Counted from the first letter of the stretch, positions 15,360 through 25,882 are shown. The stretch is 30,556 nt of DNA from an uncultured bacterium (GCA_903872555.1 CAIQLE010000203.1:1-30556), one strand, 5' to 3'. Program-made: numbers and translations. Notes: generated by a model from the letters alone, not told the origin.

Positions 15360-17630
15360 ATGGACATCGAACCACGACAAGATCTGAGCAGTGCGAATCA
15401 AATCGCTGCGCAGACAGCATCTCAAGCTACAGGTACGGCCGCTACCGGGCAGGCATCGCAGCGTTCGGCACCAAGACTGAATGAATGGCGCATCGCATCC
15501 TTACTCAAGACCTGGCGCGGGCGAATCAAACAACAGGCCTGGCTGACGCACTGGCTGGAAACTCGCTCCCTGCCATCACTGAAACGCAGCCTGCATCTGG
15601 GACTGGCGCTGTCACTGCTGAGTCTCTCAGCACTGGCCTGGCTAAATGCGAAATACACCGTTACGGCCTCGGTTCTGACCCAAATGGGAGGAGAGCTGGT
15701 GATGCATTCCCAGCGTCTGGGCAAAGCTGCCCCGAATGCGATTCAGGGTAATCGCGATGCGTTTCGCCAATTGGATCAAAGTCGCAACGCCATTAGTGAG
15801 TCGCTGCGAATCTTGTCGGATGGGGGTACATGGCAGGGGCGCGAATTGCCCGCAGCCGATGAAGCACTGGCCAAAAAACTGGCCAGCATCAGGCATGCGT
15901 GGCTAGCCTCGGATCGTGCGGCCGCAGAGTTACTGGCAAGAGAAAAACAACTGGTGGGATTTCGCACGACCTTACAAAGCCTGAATAAGATCAGTCCTGT
16001 TTTACTTGAGCTGGCCGAGCAGATTGCGACGCTGAATGCGCAGAATGGCGCATCCCCGCGCGAGATCGCTGCCGCCGGACAGCTGGTGATGCTGACCCAG
16101 CGCATGGGTAAAAATGCGAATGAGTTTTTAACACCAGAGGGCATCAATCAGGACACAGCATTTCTTTTGGGCAGAGATGCGAATACCTTTCGCGACATCA
16201 TCAGCGGCTTTCTGGAAGGCAGTGCTGTATTGCGTCTGCCGATGACGAGTCATACAGATGCCCGTGCCCGCCTGAATGAATTGCAAAATAATTTTACGGT
16301 GTATCAGGGGCAGCTGAGCAGCATACTGAGTAATCTCAAATATTTCATCGCTGCCAAAGAAGCAGAGCGACAAATATTTACGGATAACGAAACCCTGCGT
16401 GAACGTCTGATTGATTTGCAGGATGCATATCGATTACGGGAAGGCGAGGGGAGCTGGACCTCATGGGCTTTGTCTGTCAGCGTGATTTTTTTCATCCTGT
16501 TTGCCTTGGCTTCGGGACTGATACTCCTGTATGAAAGCCGGCGTGCCACGGTGACGGCCGATGCGCGCCGTACTCAGGCTGAAATGCAGCGCAAAAAAGC
16601 AGTGGAAGAAGAAGAGGCCGCGCGTCAGATCAATCAAAAAAATCAGGCCGCGATTTTGCGTCTGATGAATGAATTGCAGGAAGTCGCTGAAGGTAACCTG
16701 ACCATACACGCGACGGTCTCTGAAGACATCACCGGAGCGATTGCCGATTCCGTCAATTTCACACTCGAAGAGTTATGCAAACTCCTCGCCAAAGTCGGAC
16801 AGACCACCACGCAGGTGGCGAATGCCTGTAGCAATGCCGAGAGTATCTCGGGCGAATTGCTGACACTGGCGGCACGACAGTCGGAGGAAATCCGTCAGAC
16901 CGGGCAGGCGGTGTTGCAAATGACGGCACAGATTCATCAGGTATCACGCGCTGCCAGTGAATCAGCTGATGTGGCTCAGACTTCGGTCGGTGCTGCTCAG
17001 CAGGGTGAGCAAGCAGTCCAGAATACGATACGCGGCATGCAACTCTTGCGCGAGCAGATGCAGGAAAGCGCCAAGCGTATTAAACGGCTGAGTGAATCTT
17101 CACTGGAAATCGGCGATATCACGGATTTGATTTCTGAGATCACAGAACAGACTCATGTGCTGGCGTTGAATGCTTCGATTCAGGCAGCATCGGCGGGTGA
17201 GGCCGGTCGAGGCTTTGCGGTGGTCGCGGAAGAAGTGCAGCGGCTGGCTGAACGCTGTGGCGAAGCGGCACGTCAGATCGCGCAACTGATCAAGACGGTG
17301 CAGGCCGATGCACAGGAAGCGGTGCATGCCGTGGAAAGATCCACTCAGGGCGTGGTCGAGGGCACCCGCTTGTCCGATACTGCGGGAGCAGCACTGGCAG
17401 ATATAGGCCGAATTTCACATCATCTGGCGGAACTCATACAGGGCATTTCTTCCTCTGCTCAAGAGCAGTCCACGCTGGCCGACCATGTGGCACGCAACAT
17501 AGACAGCATTTTGACTGTGACTGAGCACACCCGTCATGGCACACAAATGACGGCTTCGTCAGTACAGGAACTGGGCGCATTGGCAGAGGCGATGAGTCAG
17601 GCGATTGCACGCTTTCGCATCACGAATTGA
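15360..17630 (+). CDS. pilJ: Type IV pilus methyl-accepting chemoreceptor PilJ
   Basis: PilJ is the membrane receptor of the Pil-Chp system. The 756-residue protein begins with an unusually long Ala/Gln/Arg-rich cytoplasmic tail of about 75 residues. A membrane segment ([18 protein letters not shown]) follows, then a periplasmic region with two PilJ-type repeats marked by [15 protein letters not shown] and [15 protein letters not shown] second membrane segment ([20 protein letters not shown], about residues 370-390) leads to a HAMP-like region and a long coiled coil. Its signalling tip includes [20 protein letters not shown] and [19 protein letters not shown] precedes the ATG. No pilK methyltransferase or chpB methylesterase gene lies beside it. 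Confidence 0.93.
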   Translation: MDIEPRQDLSSANQIAAQTASQATGTAATGQASQRSAPRLNEWRIASLLKTWRGRIKQQAWLTHWLETRSLPSLKRSLHLGLALSLLSLSALAWLNAKYTVTASVLTQMGGELVMHSQRLGKAAPNAIQGNRDAFRQLDQSRNAISESLRILSDGGTWQGRELPAADEALAKKLASIRHAWLASDRAAAELLAREKQLVGFRTTLQSLNKISPVLLELAEQIATLNAQNGASPREIAAAGQLVMLTQRMGKNANEFLTPEGINQDTAFLLGRDANTFRDIISGFLEGSAVLRLPMTSHTDARARLNELQNNFTVYQGQLSSILSNLKYFIAAKEAERQIFTDNETLRERLIDLQDAYRLREGEGSWTSWALSVSVIFFILFALASGLILLYESRRATVTADARRTQAEMQRKKAVEEEEAARQINQKNQAAILRLMNELQEVAEGNLTIHATVSEDITGAIADSVNFTLEELCKLLAKVGQTTTQVANACSNAESISGELLTLAARQSEEIRQTGQAVLQMTAQIHQVSRAASESADVAQTSVGAAQQGEQAVQNTIRGMQLLREQMQESAKRIKRLSESSLEIGDITDLISEITEQTHVLALNASIQAASAGEAGRGFAVVAEEVQRLAERCGEAARQIAQLIKTVQADAQEAVHAVERSTQGVVEGTRLSDTAGAALADIGRISHHLAELIQGISSSAQEQSTLADHVARNIDSILTVTEHTRHGTQMTASSVQELGALAEAMSQAIARFRITN

Positions 17631-17632
17631 CG

Positions 17633-20600
17633 ATGAATTCAGAGCGCGCTTCCACAACGCTGCCCACTTCAGCTGAGTTTGCGCTGATTGCTGAAATCGA
17701 TCGAAGTCTGTCAGAAATACAGACCTATTTACAGTCTTCCTTGCCGGCTGGGGCGGATGCCGCAGCCACGCATCCTCTCGATACCTTGCTCGCAGAAACC
17801 GCAGCAGCGCTGGAATTCATTGAGCAGGACAGTCTGGCAGCGCTCTGCAGACTGTTATGCGAATCGTTGCTGCGAGAGCGTACGCATACATCACCTGCAG
17901 CTACAGCATGGATCACAGTTGCCGGGCAGAGCCTGCAGATCCTGCGCCATGCCTTAGCAGCTTTGCTGCACGGGCATATCTCACGCCCTGCCGATTTATT
18001 GCCATGCTGGTCTGCATTGAGCAGTCTTTCACCTGCCAGCAGTGCGCATCCCTCCCGTCTGCTATCTCTGCGGCGTGACATGACGCTAAGCCTTGATTTC
18101 AGCTGTCTCGAGCATGATTTGATCCTACTTGCGCAGCAGGCATTGAGCGAAGCGCTTGGCCCTAACCCGGCTCATGATTTTGCCGATCTTGATCAAGTGC
18201 GCACCGCAGCGGATGCTTGTCTTCTCGATTACCTGCGTGCTGAAAGTGATGTGCAGCGTCAGCAGACTGCAGCTGCACTGGTGACGATACTGTCGCGTAT
18301 TGTGCAATGCTGCACGGATGAAAGTGACAAGCTGTACTGGCTGGTGATGATTTCCTATGTCATGGAAATTGCACAGACTAATGTGCTTGATCTGAGTCGC
18401 TCAAAGAAAATTCTGGCTGCCATCATCAGACAGGTCAGACAAGTCAAATCAATCAGTCAGGCAGAGTCTTCTCTCTGTGTAGCTAATTCATCGCGTTCAC
18501 TCGGTCTGATCAGAGAAATTTTATTCGAACTTGCGCATAGGCCTGTTCTGAGCCAGACAGCGCAGCAGGTCATGCGCGTGTACAGGCTGGAGTGGCAATT
18601 TCCGCGCGACGCCAGTCTTGCCCGCTCTGTGCTGTTGTCAGGCTTGACTGCTGGTTCTCGCTTTGAGACTCAACTTGAACTGATGTTGTCGGCCTTTGAA
18701 ACATCCGGCGCTGCCAACACATGTATTGCAGCATGGCCAGGACTGATACAAGCCTTGCAGGACGAAGCTGCTTATCAAGTCTTATTGCCTGCCATGCTGC
18801 ATTTGCAAAGTCGTCTTGAACATGCGCCCTTATCGGAGCAGGAAAGCCTGCATCTGGCCGCCTGCCTGCTATGCCTGCGACAGGGACTGAAGGAGGGGCA
18901 CAGGCTGCCTGATGAAAGCAACTTCCTGAATCGCATCGCAGTACTCATGTCTGATCTTGCGATGGGCGATGTATCCTTCGATGGGCATGGTTTACACCGA
19001 CTGTCGCAGTCAGTGGAAGCCAGTGGTTTGCTGCAAGCCATCACCCGAGCAATGCTGGATAGCCTGACTTCGCTAGAGCATCAAATCGAAACATCAAGTA
19101 AGGAAGGCACCCTGACCGCCTTGCTGCCAGCCTGTCACAAGCAGCTGCAGCAGATGCAAGCAGTGCTTCAGATACTCGAGGCCGATGCACTCTGTGCGGC
19201 ACTGACTGAATTGCTGGAATTTTTACATCCCATGCAGACTGAGCCCATCCCGGATGAGGCTAAGCAGACTAAGTCCGAGCAGAGCAGTGATACGCGATGG
19301 CAGCAGGCATTTGCAGAACGTCTGGTTTTGCTGGAACAGGCGTTTAGCCGTTTGCCTCTCAGCACAACATTATTTGATCACTCCCAGCCGCTCAGCGTGC
19401 CGGACGCAACGCAGCCAGCGTGTAGTACAGCACTGAAAAGCATTTTTATTCAGGAAGCCGGCGAGCGGGTTCAGCAATTACGCGCACTCTTGTCAGACTG
19501 GGCACAGTCCCCGGGACTGGCTTTACCACTTGAGGCCGTGCATGCAGCGCATGCCTTATCAGGCAGTGCAGCAACAGTGGGCCTGCAGGCCATGCACAAG
19601 ATTGCGCTGGCGCTGGAGTCCTCACTGGAAAGCTTATTACATTTCGAGCATGCCACTCAGTATGCTGACAGCTTGATGGAAGCCGTCAGCATGCTTGAAA
19701 AGCAGCTAGGGCAATTAACGGAGCATAGCGAAGTAGAAGCAGGGACGCATATCATTGAGCAGCTGCTTCAGCTTTCAGGTGCGCTCTTCATTCAGAGCAT
19801 AGACCAGCTTGAATCGACACTTGATATCGCTTCAGAACCTGCCTCAGAGGTCGGTATAAAAAATAATCAGGAGGCAGCTCAGGCAATGCAGAGCGAGTAC
19901 GCTACTGCAACAGCTGCCGAAATAATTGCGGACATAGCTGGCTTCGAGGATACAGCCAACACTGCAGGCATAGTTGACACAGCTGATAAAGTAATTCAAA
20001 GCACAGCACTACCCGTCATGGCATCCATGCCGGTTTCAACAGCGATGCCTGATGAGCAAGACGAATTGCGTGTCCTCTTCAGGGAAGAGCTGGCTGATTA
20101 CTTGCCCCAGCTTGAACAGGCCTTGTCATCCTGGATAGGCCTGCCATCGGCGAGCGATGCTCCGGCTCAGATGCTACGCATACTTCACACACTCAAGGGT
20201 AGTGCGCGCATGGCGGGCGAGCTGGTGCTGGGTGATGCATTTCACCGATGGGAAGACAGCGTATCCGGCTTTTCGAAGTCAGCGCAGTCGACCTCATTCG
20301 ATACATATCAATTGCGGCAACTGCAATCGGAGTTTGATCAGCGCTTGCCTCAATTATTAAGCGTGGAAGTTTCACCTGTCGTCATGTCCGTGCCCATCGA
20401 TGCTGCCACGCAGAAGGACTACAAAGCGCTTACTGTCAACGACGCAGAGCATCCTGATCTGCAAGACACTGCCATTGCGCTTGACAAAGCCAACACAGCA
20501 GACATCAGCAGCGCGGCAGACAAGAGCAGCATGGGTCAGGAAAAATCAGCTTCATTGCAATTGCGATTGCGTGCTGATCTGTTGGAGCGTTTTGTCAGTG

Positions 20601-22378
20601 GTGCGGCTGAGCTCATGGTCGGCAGCTCGCAGCTGGGAACTGAGTTGCATCAGCAGCGGGCTGTGATCACAGAGCTTTCCGAAAATATTCTTCGACTGCG
20701 CGGCCAATTACGCGAGCTCGAGATCGCCTCGGAATCAGGTATAGCTTCGCAGTCCAGGCCCGGTCTGGCGAATGAATTCGATCCGCTAGAATTTGATCGT
20801 TACACCCGGCTGCATGAAATTACCCGCATGATGGCAGAGAGCCTGGCCGACATCAGCAGCGTGCAGCGCAGTCTGGCAAAGCAGCATGATGCCTTGGGAT
20901 TATCCGTCTTAATTCAGGGGCGGCATGCGCGCAGTTTGCAGGCCGATCTGAAGTTGGCGCGAGCGCTTCCTTTCTCAAGTCTGGCACCGCGCTTGCGCTA
21001 TTTGCTAAGACAGGCTGCGCGCGAGACGCAACGTGAAGCCGAATTGCTGATTGAGGACGAAGGTCTGGAACTGGATCGTGCTTTGCTCGACAGCCTGTCT
21101 GCACCGCTGGAACATCTGATTCGCAATGCGATGGCACATGGTATCGAAGCACCGCTGGAACGCGAAGCACAGGGCAAGATCCGTACGGGTCAGTTGCGCA
21201 TACGTCTGTCCCAGCAGAGTAATGAATTGCTGCTGCAGCTAAGCGATGATGGCCGTGGTCTGGATTATGAAAAAATTCGAGCACAGGCCATAGACAGAGG
21301 GTTGCTGGCGGCCGATGCGACGGCCGATGAAACCAGCTTATCGGCCTTGATTTTTGAGCCCGGATTTTCCACCGCCAGCCAGGTCAGCGAACTGGCTGGC
21401 CGTGGCATAGGCATGGATGCGGTGCGTACGAGTTTGCATGCAATCGGTGCTGCGATAGATATAAGCAGCCGCGCAGGTGAGGGCTGTTGCTTTACCCTGA
21501 AAGTGCCGCTGTCACTGGCGAGTTTGCGCGTCATGATGGTGACGGCGGGTGAAAGGCAATACGCTCTGCCTTCATCCATGGTGCAGCAAGTGCTGCAGCT
21601 GAGTCAGAGCGACAGAGATCAGGCCTGTGCCGAAGGCTGCCTGACATGGCAGGGCCGGCAGATTGCATTCCATCATCTGGGTGGGCTGCTGGCTGAGGCT
21701 GTTCCTGCGCGCAATCCAGGTCAGCGTATACCAGTGCTGATCGTGCGTCAGCTTGATCGTTATCTGGCACTCGAGCTGGAAGCTATAGGCGGGCAGCGTG
21801 AAATCATTATCAAAAATACCGGGCCGCAAATTGCACACGTCTCCGGTATTGCCGGTGCCACTCTCCTGAGCGATGGCAGTATTGCGCTGATCATTCATCC
21901 GTTTCCTTTGTTGGAACGCATGCTGCATAGCGCGCAGTCAGGCTATCTTGATCAGCGTATGCCTGTGAGGGCTGCACATAGTGCACAAGAAGCGCTCAAA
22001 CCATTGATTCTGGTGGTCGATGATTCACTCACCGTGCGTCGCGCCAGCCAGCGTCTGCTGGAGCGTCATGCCTATAGCGTTGCGCTGGCGCGTGATGGCG
22101 TGGATGCCTGGGAAAAATTGCAGCTACAGCTGCCGGCAGCCATCCTGCTCGATATAGAAATGCCGCGTATGGACGGTTTTGAATTACTGGGCTTACTCAG
22201 AGAAGATGCGCGCTTTGCAGAGGTGCCAGTAATCATGATCACGTCCCGTACAGCAGACAGGCATCGTGAACGTGCAGCACAGCTGGGTGTGGCGGCCTAC
22301 ATAGGCAAGCCTTATCTTGAGGATGAATTGCTGGCATTACTGAAAAATATGCATGCACCATCACGCAGGGCAGCCTGA
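17633..22378 (+). CDS. pilL: PilL/ChpA hybrid histidine kinase of the twitching motility system
   Basis: This CheA-like kinase (about 1581 residues) phosphorylates PilG and PilH. The first about 600 residues are helical and resemble the FimL-like N-terminus of ChpA. One Hpt-like domain carries HALSGSA at His640, with the usual Lys replaced by Ser. The second has an intact HTLKGSARMAG at His852. After a variable Ala/Thr-rich linker the kinase core follows, with an N-box around Asn1165 (HLIRNAMAHGIE), LSDDGRGLDY and GRGIGMDAVR. Then come a CheW-like domain and a C-terminal receiver with LVVDDSLTVRR and phosphoacceptor Asp1507 in LLDIEMPRMDGF. It is smaller than P. aeruginosa ChpA, which has more Hpt units. 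The start is taken as the ATG 2 bases after the pilJ stop; a TTG at 17627 is possible. Confidence 0.92.
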   Translation: MNSERASTTLPTSAEFALIAEIDRSLSEIQTYLQSSLPAGADAAATHPLDTLLAETAAALEFIEQDSLAALCRLLCESLLRERTHTSPAATAWITVAGQSLQILRHALAALLHGHISRPADLLPCWSALSSLSPASSAHPSRLLSLRRDMTLSLDFSCLEHDLILLAQQALSEALGPNPAHDFADLDQVRTAADACLLDYLRAESDVQRQQTAAALVTILSRIVQCCTDESDKLYWLVMISYVMEIAQTNVLDLSRSKKILAAIIRQVRQVKSISQAESSLCVANSSRSLGLIREILFELAHRPVLSQTAQQVMRVYRLEWQFPRDASLARSVLLSGLTAGSRFETQLELMLSAFETSGAANTCIAAWPGLIQALQDEAAYQVLLPAMLHLQSRLEHAPLSEQESLHLAACLLCLRQGLKEGHRLPDESNFLNRIAVLMSDLAMGDVSFDGHGLHRLSQSVEASGLLQAITRAMLDSLTSLEHQIETSSKEGTLTALLPACHKQLQQMQAVLQILEADALCAALTELLEFLHPMQTEPIPDEAKQTKSEQSSDTRWQQAFAERLVLLEQAFSRLPLSTTLFDHSQPLSVPDATQPACSTALKSIFIQEAGERVQQLRALLSDWAQSPGLALPLEAVHAAHALSGSAATVGLQAMHKIALALESSLESLLHFEHATQYADSLMEAVSMLEKQLGQLTEHSEVEAGTHIIEQLLQLSGALFIQSIDQLESTLDIASEPASEVGIKNNQEAAQAMQSEYATATAAEIIADIAGFEDTANTAGIVDTADKVIQSTALPVMASMPVSTAMPDEQDELRVLFREELADYLPQLEQALSSWIGLPSASDAPAQMLRILHTLKGSARMAGELVLGDAFHRWEDSVSGFSKSAQSTSFDTYQLRQLQSEFDQRLPQLLSVEVSPVVMSVPIDAATQKDYKALTVNDAEHPDLQDTAIALDKANTADISSAADKSSMGQEKSASLQLRLRADLLERFVSGAAELMVGSSQLGTELHQQRAVITELSENILRLRGQLRELEIASESGIASQSRPGLANEFDPLEFDRYTRLHEITRMMAESLADISSVQRSLAKQHDALGLSVLIQGRHARSLQADLKLARALPFSSLAPRLRYLLRQAARETQREAELLIEDEGLELDRALLDSLSAPLEHLIRNAMAHGIEAPLEREAQGKIRTGQLRIRLSQQSNELLLQLSDDGRGLDYEKIRAQAIDRGLLAADATADETSLSALIFEPGFSTASQVSELAGRGIGMDAVRTSLHAIGAAIDISSRAGEGCCFTLKVPLSLASLRVMMVTAGERQYALPSSMVQQVLQLSQSDRDQACAEGCLTWQGRQIAFHHLGGLLAEAVPARNPGQRIPVLIVRQLDRYLALELEAIGGQREIIIKNTGPQIAHVSGIAGATLLSDGSIALIIHPFPLLERMLHSAQSGYLDQRMPVRAAHSAQEALKPLILVVDDSLTVRRASQRLLERHAYSVALARDGVDAWEKLQLQLPAAILLDIEMPRMDGFELLGLLREDARFAEVPVIMITSRTADRHRERAAQLGVAAYIGKPYLEDELLALLKNMHAPSRRAA

Positions 22379-22442
22379 GTCAGACTGACTGTCCGTATGG
22401 CTTACGGTTTACTTCTGGCTTACACACTGACAGGAGGCATGG

Positions 22443-23648
22443 ATGAAAATACACTGGACTACTGATCTCAAGACTACCCGCATGCACCGCCCGCATGACC
22501 GCATTGCTCTGGTCTTGCAAGGCGGCGGCGCCCTGGGGGCGTATCAGGCAGGCGCTTTTGAAGAATTGTCCGGTTCTCCCTATCAGCCCGATTGGCTGGT
22601 CGGTGTATCGATAGGTGCGATCAATGCCGCCATCATTGCCGGTAATCCGCCCGAACGACGCGTGCAGCGGCTGACAGAGTTTTGGCATACTGTCTCTTCC
22701 GGTATGCCCGCTCTGGCTGATCCTACGGCGCTGATACCCTGGCTGCGCGCGATGACAGAAAACAGCGAGCAACGCAGTGTGCTGAATCAAATAAGCGCAT
22801 GGCATGCAGCCCTGATAGGCATTCCGGGTTTTTATCAGCCACGGCTGCTACCACCATCATTTCAGCCCGCAGGCACAGCGGCTGCGCTCAGCCTGTATGA
22901 CACGGCACCCTTACGTGCCACGCTAGAGTCTTTAATTGATTTTGATCTGATTAATGATGGCGGCATACGTTTATCGCTGGGCTCAGTGAATGTCAGGACC
23001 GGCAATTCTCATTACTTTGACAATCGGGAGACACGTATCGGTCCTGAGCATGTGATGGCCAGCGGTGCCTTGCCGCCCTCATTTCCTCCCGTAATGATTG
23101 AGGGAGAAGCCTGGTGGGATGGCGGCATCTTGTCGAATACACCTCTGCAGCAGGTATTGGACAAGCGCGACAATCAGGAAAGCCTGCTGGTGTTTCAGGT
23201 GGATCTGTTTAATGCGCACGGCGCTTTACCGAAAAATTTCGATGAAGTGTTAAAGCGTCAAAAAGATATTTTGTATTCCAGCCGTACACGTTACACCAGC
23301 AATATGGTGGCTGAGCTGACCAATACACGGCGTGCAATTTCAGATTTACTGCTCAAGCTGCCAGAGGACTTGCTGGATGATCCGGAAGTCGAGGATCTGA
23401 AATCGTTTGCAAAAGTTGAGCCCATCGATCTGGTGCATCTGATCTACAGAGAAGGCCCCTATGAACTGGAATCCATGGACTATGAATTTTCGCGCGTGTC
23501 GGTACTGGAACGCTGGGAAGCGGGCCGGCGTGATCTGCGCGATACGCTGATGCATCCTGACTGGCTCAAATGTGCCGGTAAAGACAGCGGTGCAACCCAG
23601 TATGATCTGGCGCGCCATAGCAGGCCAGTCAATAGCATGGCGCAGTGA
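22443..23648 (+). CDS. Patatin-like phospholipase
   Basis: This is a predicted serine lipid acyl hydrolase with a catalytic Ser-Asp dyad. The oxyanion loop LVLQGGGALGAYQAGAFEEL, the nucleophile Ser56 in GVSIGA and the dyad Asp226 in WWDGGILSNTP are all present. After the patatin domain, a C-terminal part of about 130 residues (from about 270) matches the tail often found in this bacterial subgroup (DUF3734-like, from memory). There is no signal peptide, so it is probably cytoplasmic or peripheral. AGGAGG lies 5 bases before the ATG at 22443; the ATG at 22439 is out of frame. It follows pilL by 64 bp but has no shown link to pili, and its stop is 1 bp from the convergent phrB stop. Confidence 0.9.
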   Translation: MKIHWTTDLKTTRMHRPHDRIALVLQGGGALGAYQAGAFEELSGSPYQPDWLVGVSIGAINAAIIAGNPPERRVQRLTEFWHTVSSGMPALADPTALIPWLRAMTENSEQRSVLNQISAWHAALIGIPGFYQPRLLPPSFQPAGTAAALSLYDTAPLRATLESLIDFDLINDGGIRLSLGSVNVRTGNSHYFDNRETRIGPEHVMASGALPPSFPPVMIEGEAWWDGGILSNTPLQQVLDKRDNQESLLVFQVDLFNAHGALPKNFDEVLKRQKDILYSSRTRYTSNMVAELTNTRRAISDLLLKLPEDLLDDPEVEDLKSFAKVEPIDLVHLIYREGPYELESMDYEFSRVSVLERWEAGRRDLRDTLMHPDWLKCAGKDSGATQYDLARHSRPVNSMAQ

Positions 23649-23649
23649 T

Positions 23650-25131
23650 TTATTTTTTCACTACGGCATAACGTTCCAGCGTGCGCTTGCGCGCTTCGTC
23701 ATGCGCAACGATGGGTCGCGGGTAATGTTCGCCCAGGCTAAGGCCGGCCATCTTCAGGCTCAGCTCAGGTGCCAGCCAGGGTGCATGAATATATTTGGCA
23801 TCCAGCTTCGATAACTGGGGCAGATAGCGCTTGATAAATTTGCCTTCGGAATCGAATTTTTCCGATTGAGTGATGGGATTGAAAATCCGGAAATAAGGCT
23901 GAGCATCGCAGCCCGATGAAGAAGCCCATTGCCAGCCACCGTTATTGGCGGAGAGATCAAAGTCATTCAGCTGGCGTGCGAAATAATTTTCGCCCCTTTG
24001 CCAATGTATGCCCAGATCCTTAATCAGAAAACAGGCAGTTACCATACGCAGGCGGTTATGCATATAGCCCGTCTGATTGAGTTGCAGCATGGCGGCATCC
24101 ACCAGCGGATAGCCTGTGCGTCCTTCACACCAGGCCGCAAAAGCAGCGTCAGCTTCCGCGCCTTCTTCCCATGCGATACGATCATAGTCGGGTTTGAAAG
24201 CACGCTGAGTCACGTGAGGATGGTGATGCAGGATCATGAAATAAAAATCCCGCCATATCAGTTCAGACAGCCACACCGCCGCACCATCGCCTCCCGTGCC
24301 AGACTGCAGTGCCTGCATGGCATGGCGTACCAGCGAACGAATGGACACTGTGCCGAAGCGCAGATGCACGGATAAATAAGAAGGGCCTTTTACCGCAGGA
24401 AAATTGCGCGTCTCATCATAGCGTTGCATGCGCGGCAAAAAATCATCGAGTAATTTTTGTCCGCCACTCATACCGGCCGGCAGATGCAGTGCAGCCAGAT
24501 CACAGCTCTCAAAACCCATGTGAGCAAGCGTTGGCAGAGCGGACAGCTTCGGGGGCACGCCCAGTTGTCCTTGCTTTGGCGTGCAATCAAAATGTGGCAG
24601 CAGTGAACTGTCCAAACCGCCTGCGGCCAGCTGGAATTTTTTCAGCCAGGCATTCTTATAGGGCGTGAAGACCGAGAAGGCTTTGCCTGCCAGCGACAGC
24701 ACTTCTTCTTTTTCATGAATCACCTGATCCTTGAAGCGCAATAACTGACGGCCCGCTTTCTTCAGTTCATCTGCAACGAACTGATCGCGTGCCACCGCAG
24801 CCGGCTCGTAATCCTCATTCACGAACACCGCATCGACACCCAGTTCTTCAGCCAGCGTGACGATAGCCTGAGCTGCCGACGCGTGGCGCACGATCAGTCC
24901 GCCACCGTCCTGCCTGAGTGCGGCATCAAGTTCTGTCAGGCTGTCATGAATAAAGGCGACGCGCCTGTCCAGCGTTCCGTATTCAAGTAGCGGATCAAGA
25001 ATGTCCTTGTCAAAAATGAAAGCGCAATACACACGCTTGCAGTTTGCCAGCGCGTGATGCAGGGCGGCATGGTCGAAATTGCGCAGGTCGCGCCGGAACC
25101 AGACCAGGGCCGTGTCGTAATTTGTCGTCAT
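23650..25131 (-). CDS. phrB: Deoxyribodipyrimidine (CPD) photolyase, class I
   Basis: The photolyase uses blue light and FADH- to split cyclobutane pyrimidine dimers. The 493-residue protein has the N-terminal antenna-binding domain (ALVWFRRDLRNFDHAALHHA) and the C-terminal FAD domain. The latter includes ELIWRDFYFMILHHHPHV, GRTGYPLVDAAMLQLNQTGY, MHNRLRMVTACFLIKDL and NDFDLSANNGGWQWASSSG, which contain the expected FAD and substrate contacts. The Asn in NDFDLSANNGGWQWA is at the position typical of CPD photolyases. It is transcribed toward the patatin gene, and the stops are 1 bp apart with no terminator between them. Its promoter must lie in 25132-25216, shared with yqgE. Confidence 0.95.
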   Translation of the reverse strand: MTTNYDTALVWFRRDLRNFDHAALHHALANCKRVYCAFIFDKDILDPLLEYGTLDRRVAFIHDSLTELDAALRQDGGGLIVRHASAAQAIVTLAEELGVDAVFVNEDYEPAAVARDQFVADELKKAGRQLLRFKDQVIHEKEEVLSLAGKAFSVFTPYKNAWLKKFQLAAGGLDSSLLPHFDCTPKQGQLGVPPKLSALPTLAHMGFESCDLAALHLPAGMSGGQKLLDDFLPRMQRYDETRNFPAVKGPSYLSVHLRFGTVSIRSLVRHAMQALQSGTGGDGAAVWLSELIWRDFYFMILHHHPHVTQRAFKPDYDRIAWEEGAEADAAFAAWCEGRTGYPLVDAAMLQLNQTGYMHNRLRMVTACFLIKDLGIHWQRGENYFARQLNDFDLSANNGGWQWASSSGCDAQPYFRIFNPITQSEKFDSEGKFIKRYLPQLSKLDAKYIHAPWLAPELSLKMAGLSLGEHYPRPIVAHDEARKRTLERYAVVKK

Positions 25132-25212
25132 AAAATTCGCCTGAAATTGCGTTAAAGACTATGCGGGAAGCCGGCAGTGTAGCCGCGCTTCGGCTTGTGC
25201 GTGCATTGCTGC

Positions 25213-25218
25213 TAAAAT
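25213..25218 (+). promoter_or_regulatory. Candidate -10 box overlapping the yqgE start
   Basis: TAAAAT followed by GC overlaps the ATG at 25217. TTCGGC lies 18 bases upstream as a weak -35 (3/6). If it is used, transcripts would begin near 25225 and the in-frame ATG at 25226 would be nearly leaderless. Confidence 0.3.
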
Positions 25219-25882
25219 GCGCACTATGGCCAAGCAAGGCAAAGCGCAGCACCCATCCTCCACCGCGTCCACCGCGGAAGCCCCCGATTTTTCTTACGAC
25301 ACCCCGCAATTGCAACTGGCTGATCATTTCCTGATCGCCATGCCGAATATGCTCGACCCGGTTTTTGGTGGCACCGTTGTGTATATCTGCGAGCACAATG
25401 AAAGCGGTGCGTTGGGTATGATCATCAACCGACCTACCGATCTGAGCATGGGTGTGCTGTTCGAACGTCTGGATCTGGCGCTGGAAATCACTCCGCATGA
25501 CCTTGCCCGGCCCGATAAGCCGGTGCTGTTCGGTGGACCAGTGCAGGTGGAACGCGGCTTCGTGCTGCATGCACCGGATGTGCCGCGCGTGGTTTACACC
25601 TCCTCGCTCAAGGTGTCTGATGAAGTCTCGCTCACCACCTCACGCGATGTGCTCGAAGCCGTGGCCAATGGCATAGGACCGGACCGGCTGATTGTGACGC
25701 TGGGCTGCGCAGGCTGGGGTGCCGGACAACTGGAAGATGAAATTCTGCGCAATGGTTGGCTGACCGTGCGCGCTGATGCGGCGATTTTGTTTGATACACC
25801 CATAGAGCTGCGCTTTACCGCGGCCATGAATTTGCTGGGTATTGATCCCAGACATCTGACCGGGGAAGCCGGGCATGCGTGA
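25217..25882 (+). CDS. yqgE: YqgE/AlgH family protein (UPF0301)
   Basis: This belongs to a widespread cytoplasmic family of unknown biochemical function, commonly next to ruvX. From the ATG at 25217 it has 221 residues. The conserved core begins at HFLIAMPNMLDPVFGGTVVY and continues with CEHNESGALGMIINRPTD, LFGGPVQVERGFVLH and LGCAGWGAGQLEDEI. The first about 35 residues (Lys/Ala/Ser-rich) precede the family core and are probably unstructured. The ATG at codon 4 (25226) is an alternative start. It stands 21 bp before the ruvX ATG and heads the yqgE-ruvX-pyrR-pyrB-pyrC'-plsC series. Confidence 0.9.
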   Translation: MRTMAKQGKAQHPSSTASTAEAPDFSYDTPQLQLADHFLIAMPNMLDPVFGGTVVYICEHNESGALGMIINRPTDLSMGVLFERLDLALEITPHDLARPDKPVLFGGPVQVERGFVLHAPDVPRVVYTSSLKVSDEVSLTTSRDVLEAVANGIGPDRLIVTLGCAGWGAGQLEDEILRNGWLTVRADAAILFDTPIELRFTAAMNLLGIDPRHLTGEAGHA

